DNA from: Moniliella sp. 'wahieum'
Lineage: Eukaryota > Basidiomycota > Moniliellomycetes > Moniliellales > Moniliellaceae
Direction: 5' to 3'
DNA length: 64,000 bases
NCBI GenBank assembly: GCA_003971905.1
Contig: RSEE01000011.1
Span: 620,001-684,000 of the forward strand
The notes under the pieces were generated by a model, which saw only the letters and a list, made by a program, of their open reading frames with translations, was not told the origin of the DNA and did not search any database. The position numbers and the translations under genes are program-made. Position 1 is the stretch's first letter; every line of letters begins with the position of its first letter. This document shows positions 11,961 through 22,476 of this stretch, one piece after another.

Positions 11961-12394
11961 ATGGCCACAGCCATCTTCTCGGGCTGGACACAGTTTTTTG
12001 CTTCTCCACACACTCAGGGGCAAACAGTGTTGTTGTACCTTGTGCTAGGTAGAGTGCTCATTCTCCTCGCTTTGGTACCCCGGGCCGGATGTACCGGCGT
12101 CGAAGCCATGGACTTTGTGGCCTTGGGCCTCCTCCTGATTGGGGCTGCGCTCATTTCCCAAGGCCATGGCACAGCGTTCATGGACATCTTATGCATCGGT
12201 GTTGTATCCTCTGCATGGCATACTTTTCTGGTACGTCAAATTTTCTTCTTTTTCGCTTGTTCGACTCGTTTGCGCGTGCCCTAGGCCAAGGATTGAGCTC
12301 GGTCGAGTCAATCATTGTCCTCAGAAATGTTACCCCCCTGCTGATGACATTCCTGCCCAGCGCTGGAACTACGCCTTGGACCTGGGACGTTGCG
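11961..12394 (+). CDS. Hydrophobic membrane-protein fragment, possible transporter
   Basis: Two exons are suggested, with an intron at 12231-12284 (GTACGT..CCTAG). Exon 1 encodes two long hydrophobic stretches, around VLLYLVLGRVLILLALVP and FVALGLLLIGAALI. The second exon, after a one-base shift, reads LSSVESIIVLRNVTPLLM. This resembles the VFR-x-x-TP segment of triose-phosphate/nucleotide-sugar transporters of the drug/metabolite transporter superfamily. Only about 140 residues can be followed, less than half a transporter, so this is a fragment or a heavily broken gene. The family assignment is tentative and the limits are approximate. Confidence 0.35.
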
Positions 12395-12827
12395 TGAGCG
12401 CAATGCTCAAAAGCATTTGGGTGTGGGGCCAGGTCGCGGCGAGCGTGCCGGCTTCCCTTATGCTAGGGTAGCTTCGCCTATCTTTATCATGTTGCACCCA
12501 TACCAGGTATATCTCGGCGAGTCGACTTAAAAGGTCGAGCACGTCTTTCTTCTACCCTATATACCCCAGCTTTCCACCCAATTCCTTGCGCATTTGTTAC
12601 TTATTTGCCAAAATGCAACCCCTTGTCCCAACTTGAGTCTGTTGCTTATATTGCTTTCGGGGAGTGGTGCAACCCGATGCGCAACGACTGTGCCGACTAT
12701 ACGGTTTGGTGGCAGCGGCTAGTGCTTTCTCTGCATCAGCTTCCACAATATCGCCCCTTAAAAGTATAGATAGGTCGAGAAGAAATAGAGCGGGCGAGAA
12801 GGCACAAACCCAATCTAGTAACCAGTC

Positions 12828-13867
12828 TCAGTAGAAATCCGGCCGACAAAGTGCCGTCACCCCGAACAGTAGCTTCGGCATTGGCCTGAATGCGCTGCTG
12901 CAGAAGCGGCACAACCATCTCCAACGTGTCAGCGGTGTGGGGTGGATGAGAAGGTTGGAGTCTTCCTTGCTCCCGTACGCCCAGAGCGGGTGGTTGTCCG
13001 GCAGCGGCTCCGGGTCCGTCACGTCAGCCCCGCGCCGGCGATCTCGCCAGCCTCCAGAGCCGAGAGCAAGCCTCCGTGTCCACCGTACCACGGGCGACGT
13101 TGACAACGACGGCGTGTTTGGGAAGCAGACTGAGGGCATGCTTGCCAATACTTGTCTGTTTCAGCGCCGTTGCCGCGGCAGCGATGAAGACCACGTCTGC
13201 CTCGGGGAGATAATGTCGAGAGCGGTGAAGGAGTCCACATGCACCTTTGGGTGGCTAGCCAGAGGCGTCTTTTTCTCCGCAGAACTGTAGGTTGCACCTG
13301 GAACGGTTCCAGCAGCGCCAAAAGCGAAAGTGCGATCCCGCCTGCGCCGATGAGAAGCACCCGGGCACCAAGAGGGAAGAGCCAGCCTGGGAACCCCACT
13401 TGGTCGCCTTGACGCGCGAAGGGAAGACGCGCAGGGTAGCCAACGCTAGCGCCAGCGCATGCTCTGCCACCGGTTGAGCAAATGCACCCTTGGCCGACGT
13501 CCAGAGCTTCTTTTTTCCCCAAATCCGAGGTGATCAGGTGGCATACGCATTGACTCCGGCCATGGGCATCTGGATCCACTGAATCTGGGGTTGTTCTCCA
13601 GAAGGGACTGGAGGATGTGAAGGTGGGTGGGGTGGGGATCAACCCAGACGATGGCCGTCGTCTTGCTATCGACCTGGTCCGACACGGCCAGGCCGCCTGC
13701 GCGGGCCGCCTGCTGGAACGTGGCGATCCGGTCGGCAAACTGGGGTTCAGGGGGGTACACGACAAGGGTGCCGCTGGAGCTGGGACGAAGCTCAGGCTCG
13801 ACGGGGGCTCGGGGCGAGCACGCTGGTGTGGGTGCCGAGGGGCGCGGGTGGGAGCAGGGGGGGACAT
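12828..13867 (-). CDS. D-isomer-specific 2-hydroxyacid dehydrogenase
   Basis: An NAD(P)H-dependent 2-hydroxyacid dehydrogenase of the glyoxylate/hydroxypyruvate reductase type, interconverting 2-oxo and D-2-hydroxy acids. The minus-strand frames read PPEPQFADRIATFQQAAR, then an IVWVDP segment, a long lesion-rich middle, AKGAFAQPVAEHALALALA, and VLLIGAGGIALSLLALLEP. In the last, GAGGIA is the GxGxxG/A nucleotide-binding turn. LLSALEAGEIAGAGL joins to DVTDPEPLPDNHPLWAYG, then LIHP, and the end is VTALCRPDFY. These are the landmarks of the C-terminal catalytic half of the family. The length is about 345 residues, which is normal. At least four frame changes occur. The start chosen is the first ATG of the N-terminal frame. 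Confidence 0.8.
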
Positions 13868-14721
13868 GACCGGAAGGAGGAAGCAGAGAAGCAGGTTAGA
13901 GAACGAGAGAACCCGAGGCGGCGGCTGCGCAGGTTGGCCAATTAAATACGCTGGACAGTCATATCAATCGCATCAACGTTACACTCGGCTCCACATTCTC
14001 AGACAGCTGCGGTGCGACACGCTGCAAAGGACAGACTCGCGCCATGCCATCACCTCATCGCCCTCGGCGGCGGAAGTACCTGCCGCCAATTCCGCCCCTC
14101 GCACCGCTGCAAAGCGCCTGCCGGCCGGCCAATAACCAAGGCCACCCAAATGATTGCTGTACACAGGCAAGCTCCGGCACATGTCTCATCAAGTCCGCGT
14201 CGGGCATACGCTGCATGTTCCTTTGACACGGTTGCCTTGCTCGCCCTCCACCTGGACTCCTGCCGCTTCTTCGACACGGTTAACGGAGACACGGGCGCCG
14301 TGGGACTCTCCGATCTCGTCGTCACCCCGGCCACAGTCCCCCTCCCTACATCCAAGTGTGTTTCAAGATCGAGCGCACCGTTTTGGTATTATAGAACCCA
14401 GTGTTGGCTCTCAGCTCTTCAGATCTCAGGGACCTCAGATCTCAGATATCTCAAGCACTCAAGTGGGCCAATTATTTTACTCAAGAAACCTACGTGTTCG
14501 CGGATTGCTATTTACCTTGACGACAGGACGGTTGAATATCTTCGAGATGCTGGATGCAGCCCTACCATTTCCAATGCTATCACTCCATACCGTAGCACAC
14601 CTTCGTCACTGGCTCGATCTGATGGTACGTGTGTTGAGCGGCCGCCTTTATCTCGTCCCTCCCTCAATTTTCAATGCTAACCTGTCAACTCTGTACAGTC
14701 TGTTGATTACGAGAAAAGTGC
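13868..14721. other. Intergenic stretch between dehydrogenase and eIF5A copy
   Basis: An open frame crosses much of this region on the plus strand but shows no domain before the eIF5A homology begins. Short repeats of TCAGATCTCAG occur near 14415-14450. The end of this stretch could hold upstream exons of the eIF5A copy, which I cannot identify. Confidence 0.35.
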
Positions 14722-15120
14722 AATGTCGAGTTGGAGTTAGCCAATGCCGGCATGTCGCGGACGTTCCCGCGATGCAATACTCAGCACTCCGCAATAGCGG
14801 GGATGCGGTGGCCAAAGGCTGTCCCTGCAAAATTGTGGATATTTCGATGTCCAAGACGGGGGAAAAAAAACATGGACACAGCAAATGTGCACTTATGGTC
14901 GTCCTTGACATTTTCACGGATAAGAAGCTGGAAGACTCGTCATGTTTTCGATGCATAGTAATATGGAAGTACCCGTGGTGTCCTCTCGTGCACAGAGTAC
15001 CAGCTGGTCAACATTGACGACGGCTTTCTTCAGCAGCCTGCTCACACCCGAAGGCGATTCGAAGGACGATAATGATGTCCGGTATTTGAGGGCGAGTTAG
15101 AGGAACAAGACCCAAGCTGA
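14722..15120 (+). pseudogene. Broken eIF5A copy
   Basis: The segment matches the N-terminal and central parts of translation factor eIF5A. Family blocks are [49 protein letters not shown] and [11 protein letters not shown]. In shifted frames come [18 protein letters not shown] and LLTPEGDSKDDNDV, ending FEGELEEQDPS before TGA. The hypusine loop, normally TG-K-HGHAK, reads [10 protein letters not shown]. That is a two-residue insertion next to the lysine that would be modified, at an A8 run. At least three frame changes are needed. The last 40 or so residues of the OB-fold domain are missing. Intact eIF5A is essential, so a normal gene should exist elsewhere and this is probably a decayed duplicate. 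Confidence 0.75.
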
Positions 15121-15876
15121 AGACTACTCTGACGATATGGCAAGGGTTTAAGTATTAACATTGTGTTGTCCATGAGCCTAGAGGAGTCGGCGCTCGTATC
15201 CAAGGAAGCGTCGCAGAGAAAGTAGCATGTGGATTTGCACGAAGGCGTATATTGTCTTGTCGCGTTGCGACGACCACACGCCTATCGATCAATCAACGTC
15301 TTCAGGAGCACAACACACCAATTGTTGTGTTGATATAGGAAGAGAGTGGGAGGAGAGAGAGAGGCTGTCTAGTAGGTTCGCACCGTCACTCATAGTCACT
15401 CTAGTCACTTACGATGAGAACTGCCAGGAGGTGTGCGTCAGCACAGGAACACAACTATGCTCATGCATCAAATGACCTCGCTCAGGCACCTCCGGTGTCG
15501 CAAAGCTTGGGTACGCGTGCACAAGCTGGCCCACAGGATGTGGGGGCGGGGGGTACGCGAGGTACGCGTGAAAGAAGAGATGGGGGCGGGGGACTCGCAT
15601 GGCACGCGTCACGAGTCACTTGCCAGTGGCGCCGATGCCCCGGGGATACTTGCCAGATGCCTGCGGGCAGTGATGCTGGGGTTATATTATTTATTCACAC
15701 TAATCCCGATGGCTGGCTGACGGGCGGAGGCCGGCGGCGCATGAAAAAGACAACCCAACACGGCTGGTCCACCGCGGCGCCCAGTAGATAAAGAGAGAGC
15801 TCCTCTCCAGCTGGCTGGCTGCCCCTCTCGTGTCTCCACATCCATCCTGCCCCTCCACCACCACAGCCCCACGGCC
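15121..15876. other. Intergenic stretch upstream of the AKL acyl-CoA synthetase
   Basis: No gene is recognised. AGTCACT heptamers occur at 15394 and 15403. GGTACGCG repeats occur around 15510-15570 (GGGTACGCG, GGTACGCG twice). The last 60 bases are C-rich and directly precede the ATG of the next gene. Confidence 0.35.
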
Positions 15877-17579
15877 ATGCCACCTCAGACGCTGCGATCC
15901 AGCTTCTTCCCTACCCCGGTGCTGCCGCGTGGCAATCTGGCGGCCACGCTGCACAGCAACCCCAACGGCGCCCCAGACTCGGCCCCTGCTTTTATCCGCG
16001 CCTCGGATGGCAAGGTGCTCACGCGCGGCGACGTAATCCACACCTCTTACCGCCTCGCTCATGCATTGGTGCACAAGCTGAACCTGGTGCCCGGGGATAG
16101 TGTCGCGCTTGTTGCAGGTAACTCGACGTTGTACCCTGTGGTTGTGCACGCCTGCCTCGCCGCAGGTGTGGTGGTGGTGCCGATCAATGCAGCGTATACC
16201 GCCAATGAGCTTGCCCACCCCTTCGCCGACGCTGCCGTCAAGTACGTCTTCGTTCAGCCACAGGAGGCATCGGTTGTATCCGTGCGTACAGCCCTAGAGA
16301 AGGTCCGCCACCCACGCGCCGACGCTCCGGGCACAGTCTGGCTCCTGTCAGACGATGATGTATTGGCTCAGGGGGTAGGAGGTGAAAAGGATCTACGCAC
16401 CCTGTTGGGTCAAGAGGAGCTTGCACCCATTCCCATTCGCGATCCAGAAAACACACCAGCCTTCATCGCATATTCGTCGGGAACGACAGGCCGGTCCAAA
16501 GGCGCAATCCTGAGCCATACCAATATGACGGCGTGCTGCGTTTACATGACGGAGATCACCAAGCTCTTCCTCTCGGCTGGGACAATGACCATGGCGGTTC
16601 TTCCGATGCAGCATGTGTTTTGCCTCACATTCCATGTGCACCACACATTTTACATTGGTGCCCCGTGTCGTGCTCGATTCGTTTTCGCTGGCCAAGTTTT
16701 GTTCGGCAATTCAACAGTTCAAGGTTGAGTGGACCTCGGTTGCTCCTCCCATCCTCCTCCTCATGGCCAAGAGTCCCGAGGTGGAGAAGTACGACCTTCG
16801 GTCCCTAGTTGCGGTGCAATCGGGTGCTGCGCCACTCTCATCGCCTCTCGTGTCCGAGGTCGAAACGCGCTTTCCGCATCTCAAAATTGCCAATGGTTAC
16901 GGGTTGACCGAAGCCAGTCCCTTGGTCTGCATGGACGACCCCAAAGTTAGTGCAGCACATGGGAACCGAGGTAGCGCCAACCGTTTGATCCCTGGGCTGG
17001 AAGTACGCCTGGTAAGTGAGGACGGAAGAATGTAGGGCTGACCGAGGGCGAAGGTGCGAACGGTGCGACGTTATCGGGCGAAGTATGGTTGCGAGGACCC
17101 ACGATCTTCCGAGGGTACCTCAACAATGACGAGGCCAATGCCGAATCGTTCGCTGCCGAAGGGTGGTACCGCACCGCACAGGCGACCTAGGTTCCTTCCG
17201 CCAAGGTCGGTTGACAATCGAGGAGCGACTAAAACAAGTGCTCAAAGTAGGCGGGAGGCAAGTCGCCCCGTCGGAGCTGGAGGCGATCCTGCTCACTCAT
17301 CCCAAGGTCGCAGATGCAGCGGTGGTGCCGTTGTACGTGGAGGAAAAGTCGGATGAGTACCCATTGGCGTACATTGTGGTCAAGCCTGAGTTCCAGGGGG
17401 ACAAGAGCGTGCCGGAGGATGTACGCGCATATGTGGATGGCAAGGTGGTGTACTACAAGCGCCTTAGGGGAGGCGTGCGCATCATCGACGCCATCCCCAA
17501 GTCCCCTTCGGGCAAGATTCTGCATCGCATCCTCCGTGATCAGCTCAAGGCAGAGCAGGCTCCCCAGGCTAAACTTTAG
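15877..17579 (+). CDS. AMP-forming acyl-CoA synthetase-like enzyme, PTS1 AKL
   Basis: An adenylate-forming enzyme of the Pcs60/4-coumarate-CoA ligase type that activates a carboxylic acid to its CoA ester. Motifs in order are FIAYSSGTTGRSKGA (phosphate-binding loop, 16459-16503), MAVLPMQHVFCLTFHVHH, NGYGLTEASPLVCMD (A5), SGEVWLRGPTIFRGYL, GRLTIEERLKQVLKVGG with QVAPSELEAILL, and IPKSPSGKILHRILRD, whose Lys is the adenylation lysine. It ends QAPQAKL; the final AKL is a plausible peroxisomal PTS1 signal. The span is 567 codons without introns, a normal length. The frame breaks at about 16663 (an extra C in CCCC), about 17033 (one base missing before ATGTAGGG) and about 17170 (five-base tandem duplication CGCAC). 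The substrate is unknown. Confidence 0.88.
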
Positions 17580-18429
17580 TAACCCCCTCCCGTCAGCGTC
17601 ATCACTCCGAATGCGCAATTTCGTCTGATCAGTAAAATGGCGGATCCCTTTTCCCTTTGGGGAAATAAGGAGACTAGGCTAGGCTCAACAGTTGAATCGA
17701 TAATAATGAGCCGAACTGTGCCCTGCTTTGTCCATTGTTCGCAAGAGCCAACAGGAACCAGAGCCTACTAATAGCAGCCAACAGGCGCGTGGGGTATGAG
17801 GTAGACGGAGAGAAGTTGTTCTTGTGGGGGCGAACCTATAGCGATCGGAAAATATCCAGTGGGCCTGGTGACATCAGTTGGTGGACTTCGATCCCGGGGG
17901 GGACAAACTCGATAAAGATCCTGAGGGATGGAGAAAAGTGTATGACACATGTTGGTGTGGCCGATTGTATTGTGAAGAGAGGCGATTGAGAGAGGAAGGG
18001 AGATAGCGAGAGGGAGGGGAGTGCAAAATGAAGTAGCAGTGGACCATCGATTAGAACCTCCACCATCGACTGGCGTCCCGGTCAAGAGGAGGTGTTTTGA
18101 AACGGAATGACGGATAAGGGCCAAATGGGTATATCTCTGATGGATAACGTTTCCTCCTTGAAGAGGGCCCCTTCGCCGCTATCTGGATGAAGGCGCAGAG
18201 GTATTGTCGCTCAGGTGTCAACTGGCATGCAGGCGTGCCGACAATACCACCTTATATTTCCGGGGACCCCAAACAAAATCCCACCTCATCACCTTCAGCA
18301 ACTCAATGGGTCGCCAGCCACGCACGTGCCCGTGTGCCCCAGTCCCAATGCAACACATAAGGCAGGTTGGCTTCTTTGCCTTGTTCGTCGCTAATAAGCC
18401 CATAAGTGTGCTGATGCACGGCGTGTTGT
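17580..18429. other. 3' flank of F-box copy 1, shared with the other copies
   Basis: From about 18083 the sequence matches the 3' side of F-box copy 2 (22083 onward), including CCCCTTCGCCGCTATCTGG and AGGTGTCA..GGCATGC. The part at 18290-18460 is also conserved at copies 2, 3 and 4, with a minus-strand reading TGTGAHGH-x-x-G. This could be a further exon or a conserved 3' UTR. 17580-18080 holds nothing recognisable. Confidence 0.45.
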
Positions 18430-19287
18430 TCAGGGATAATTCTCAGCCGTTCCTTCTCCGACATCGTCGCACACTAATATACACCCGCGGAAGTTAAAAC
18501 CACATTTGCACTGGGTCTGTTGGAAAGGAGTACGTACACTTAATATAGCAGATTCCAACGCAGGCCTAAAGGAGTCGCATGCAACAACAGTGGCACTGGT
18601 CGATGTGAGCAGACTGGAGGAGGGCAAGAATTGGTTTGGACAGTGCACGGTGCTCAGCCACTGGGTCCCATCTGCACACGGACCCGCAAGAGAAAAGTTG
18701 GTGCCCAATACAACTGGCTCACAGACTCCGACAACAAGCTAACCGACACACCGCACCGGGCCCGAGGGAGAGCCGTGGTAAGATGTGGGGTTGGAGATGG
18801 ATCGGGTTCTGTTTGAAGAGCGTGCAGCAGCATGGATGAATGCCTAGTCCGGGGAAGGATAGAGTGCGTGGCGAGTAGAGAGGTACCCGTCATGGTCCAC
18901 CCAAACTCTTCCTCCAGCTGTTCACAGGCAACCAGCAGTCCCTGCCACGTGCGCGGCGCGACCTCGAAAGCAGCATACCGTGCGGCCTGAGGGAGAGTGG
19001 TGGCCAAGGATGGAAGACGGAGAAGAGGAACCGCGGCATGATGCCACAGATTTTCGTCCTGCAAAGTCGTATGGAGGCCTGGGAAGCACGGAGAGTTAGC
19101 GGATCCGACACTGAGTGGATTTATACATGCCGTCTCCAATAGCATGAAAGTAGGGCGGTGCTTGGGGATGCGGGAGGGAGTTGTGCATACCATGGCAAGT
19201 CCACGACAGGTGGATGAGGTCACGAGGGGCGATGTGGCCGCTGGCTGCGATTTCCAGAAGGATGTCAAAGGGAAGGCGGTCGAGCAT
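18430..19287 (-). pseudogene. F-box family copy 1, internally deleted
   Basis: On the minus strand the gene starts MLDRLPFDILLEIAASGHI, a typical N-terminal F-box for binding Skp1 in SCF ubiquitin ligases, then HIAPRDLIHLSWTCHG. An intron at 19079-19190 (GTATGC..CCCAG) leads into LHTTLQDENLWHHAA and FEVAPRTWQGLLVACEQLEE. Compared with copy 2, about 1.38 kb of the middle is missing. The sequence jumps from the GVSVSL region (about 18740) straight to GTNFSLAGPCADGTQW near the C-terminus. The central conserved domain is therefore lost. It lies in the same orientation as copy 2 and opposite to copy 3. Confidence 0.75.
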
Positions 19288-20095
19288 CGAAGTTGATGAG
19301 GCGGTATAACGGAGAGGATCAGAGGTGGGTTTGCAGGTATGGGGGGGATTCCAAAAATGCATCGGGTATCCTGCGACCTGCCTGATTATATATAGCGGTT
19401 GGCGCGCACACACAGCGCGTTTCAACTCATCGTGGATTCTAGGAGAGTTTCCGCATCTCTGTGGTACATGCTATGATTACTTCATTAATCAGCTATCCCT
19501 CAACCTGTAAATGAATAGAGAGTAGGCCGAAGAACCACACCACCACACATCTAGAAGGGTTTTCCGCCGTTTTTGCGGATATAGAGCCCCGCGTTTCACA
19601 GAGCCTTCTCATCGATCGAAACAGATGCCAATTGGGCCACTTTAGTGTACTATACTCTCTGGTAAGAGAGAGACGAAGAGAAAATGTTTCCAAAGGTGGC
19701 TACGGCCATCCGTCGCAGCCGGACTTGGCCGCAACGGATCCCCAAACACCACGATGCTTCGTATCCACATTGTGCCCATCCTGCCGAACATCGTATGCGC
19801 TGAACCTTGTACTTAACCATCTGCGCACCCTCTGCGCAGCCGAGTTGATATGGTGTGAGCGCGTGAGTGTGCTTCGTCGAGTCATATTTTCAAAACGTCT
19901 CTACGGGGACTACGAGTTTTATAACCCCTGGATTTATGTTTGCTACTAGAGGGTAGTGCTAGGGTTCACTTGCACTTTCTCCAATGGATCGGTGAAGAGG
20001 CTCGCTGGTTCGGGTGATTCGCCCCTTGCGCGGGCTGTGCCACCCCTTTGTCTGTTCCGACTTGCTTGCTTGGCTCTTGTCTTCTTCCCTTCAGC
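18650..20095. repeat. Inverted-repeat arm (left)
   Basis: This arm includes the 5' half of F-box copy 1 and about 800 bases upstream. It is nearly identical in reverse complement to 37070-38350. Anchors are the stretch around CCAATGGATCGGTGAAGAGG (about 19981) against its complement near 37155-37175, and the CTTCTAGATGTGTGG region on both sides. The arms enclose about 17 kb. The boundaries are judged by eye. Confidence 0.7.
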
Positions 20096-20342
20096 TTGCT
20101 TGAAGGACTTGTGGTTGACTGCCCTGCCTTCTTGCACGCCTTGAAGCTCATCTCTCGTACTGCCCATAGCGTTCCCTAGCCGCACTCTAGCAATGTTAAG
20201 CTCTTACCGGCTGATTTCTGCCCTAATCGAGAGCCTGATCCGCCTGATGATTGATCATCGATCACTGGGCCTTGAGTCTTGAGTCTTGAGTAGCTTGAGT
20301 CTTGAGTTTGAGTACTGAGAGTATCCCTAGATCGCGTCCATT

Positions 20343-20645
20343 TCATTGACAGAGCTTAAGGCTGGGACAGGGGGAACGCTACGTCTAAACCTAACCATTC
20401 ATCTTGCGGGGGTTACTTGGAAGCGCCACCAAGGTAATTTCGCCCTGTGCACTTTTTACATCAGCTGCCCCGTGCCACGTTCCACACCACCCCCACGACA
20501 CCCCCACACAGCAGCAGCAAGCATCGGTGATATTATTTCTCTATGTCGGTGTTGGCGAAGGGGGAACGGTGGCTAAGGTGGCAACGCAACACAGCTGGGG
20601 CGAAGCCCCAGCTGACCGGGCCGTAGGCCCGGTGGTCCTTGTTCT
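20343..20645 (+). mobile_element. Degenerate relative of the Helitron-like element
   Basis: It shares about 90 bases with the start of the element at 466-828 (CATTGACAGAGCTTAAGG onward, a few substitutions), a GGAACGGTGGCTAAGGTGG segment, and both 3' hairpins at 20593-20613 and 20614-20637 without change. The middle is diverged and shorter. The 3' end reads CTTG rather than CTAG and the 5' flank is T rather than A, so the termini look decayed. Confidence 0.5.
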
Positions 20646-21569
20646 TGTACATATTAAGCGGCATATTCTGTAAGAGGCTTCCTGTAGTATGATCATTTTG
20701 TGTTCTTGTCACGGGCGGGCCCCGCCAGCGGGCTCACCGATGTTTGCGGGGTAGAATCACTTAGGAGACGGAAGAACGACTCACGGTCGTTTCTGGCTTA
20801 ATGGGCTAGTTGATGGATCCGAGCGGCGCTATAGGGACGAAGAGAGGCTTTTGGCCGTGAAGCGGAGGCGCGGGTGCACGTGTGGCAAGGCTGTATACGC
20901 ACCGGCGTGAGGCGTAGTAACGCCTCTGAAGCCTCCGGTGCTTATTGGGGACTGGTGGAGTAGTAGGCAGTGGAGAACAAACACTGCCATCAGTGACAGA
21001 GGGCTGAGGCTGAACAAGGGCGGCTGTCGACGTGGCTGGAAAGGAACCCGTGCGACAAGCTGATACGGGGACTTGACGGGGCTGAAGGAAGGCTCGCACG
21101 ACTGGGGGATGGAAAGCTGGGAGACGGGTTGGAAGACGAGGAGGCAGCTAAGTGGAGACGAGGTTGCCTAAACTAAATGAATTGTCCGTCAACGGGTAGG
21201 TGTTATGAACTGGAAAAAGGAAGGGACGATAATCGATAATGGGAAGGTGGGGGGGGGGAGATCACCATCAACCAGAGGGGTACAGGCTAGATCAAAAAAA
21301 ACGGACAAAATAGGGGTGTAGAAAGAAGGAAGACGTGTCAAAAGAGGGGTTGGTTGTCGCAGGCGCAACGGAGAAGGATAAAGTAAGTGGTGAAGGGGAC
21401 AGTCGTCGCAAAGATACCGGAAACTTGGTGGCCTCATTTAGGCCAACCGATTTTGACCTGAGCGGGGGACTATTGTCGCGCGGATGCATGACCACTCGGG
21501 CCACCATACATGGTTTAACCAACCATCATCAAACTTGGTTGTATGATCATCTGCATCATATATCGATCC
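20646..21569. other. Intergenic stretch
   Basis: No convincing gene is visible. A 97-codon minus-strand frame (20806-21099) lacks recognisable features. There is a G-run at 21250-21259. Confidence 0.35.
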
Positions 21570-22195
21570 GGGCAACGCGTTGCTTCCCCCTCCTGATTTT
21601 CTCTTCTCACACTTCCTAATCGACGACACGCGCCTCCTGTACATTTCGCAAACCGGTGGGTGAGACACATGTGACTGTCTGCGCCGTTGGATAGTAACAG
21701 TTTTTTCTGGCTTCCTAGTACTTCTGGTAGTACAATTTCCTAGATCCTATAGATCGTTGAGAGTGCTGTGGCCAATATGTGAGCCGCACGTTTGATGCCA
21801 ACTATAACAGACGGCATCGGAACTTTGTGAGCAAAACTGGGGCGGAAAAAGACTATCGGATAATGCGTCGAACGTGTCACAGTCGCGGCCAAGGCGACCA
21901 GAATTGAGACTAGGTCAAGTCATATATCATAACCGATGTTCGTGGGGAAGGCGCAACAACAGATGACACCATGCGAAGTGGAAGAAACACGAAAAAGCGA
22001 GACACTCGGGACAAAGAAGTTGAAAATGGAATTAGTGAGCTCTATCAGCCCAACTGCTAATGACGATGACATTTTATTGGCATCCCCGGTCACGAGGTGT
22101 TTCGAAACAGAATGATGGAGAAGGGCCAAATTGGTATATCTGATGGTTAGCGTTTCCTCCTTGGAGAAGGCCCCTTCGCCGCTATCTGGATGAAG
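21570..22195. repeat. F-box flank repeat, contains repeat A copy 3
   Basis: The segment is collinear with 46130-46790 at moderate identity. Anchors in order are GTTTCCCCCTC/TTGCTTCCCCCTC, CGACGACACGCGCCTC, GGTACATTTCGC/TGTACATTTCGC, GGTACAATTT, GGCCAATATG, the repeat A unit (21868-22035), and GAAAC.GAATG..AAGGGC at the end. It lies 3' of F-box copy 2 here but 5' of copy 4 at the other site. This fits an ancestral alternating array of flank and gene. Confidence 0.6.
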
Positions 22196-22476
22196 GCGCA
22201 GAAGTATTGTCGCTCAGGTGTCAGCATGCTGGCATGCCGACTATACCACCTTCTCTTTCCGGGCGATTGCGACCCCAAAACAAAGGCCACCGCATCACCT
22301 TCAGCAACTCAATGGGTCGCGAGCCAGGCGCGTGCCCGCGTGCCCCAGTCCCAGTGCAACACATAGGGCAGGTTGGCTTCTTTGCCTTGTTCGTCGCTAA
22401 TAAGCCCATAAGTGTCCTGCACAGCGTGTTGACGGAGGGTAGTGCTCAACCGTGCCTTCTCCGACATCGTCGCACA

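Noticed and set aside
14154..14700. Upstream part of a long frame ending in the eIF5A copy
   Set aside because: Only the part after about 14722 matches eIF5A; the earlier codons match no known N-terminus and look like noncoding sequence read through.
17012..17035. 24-nt micro-intron (GTAAGT..TAG) in the acyl-CoA synthetase
   Set aside because: Removing it puts a stop in frame right after the junction, whereas one missing base restores the conserved sequence; the other introns here are 53 nt or longer.
18700..18760. Reading F-box copy 1 as a distinct short gene
   Set aside because: Its two parts align to separate regions of copy 2, so it is a deletion derivative rather than a new gene.
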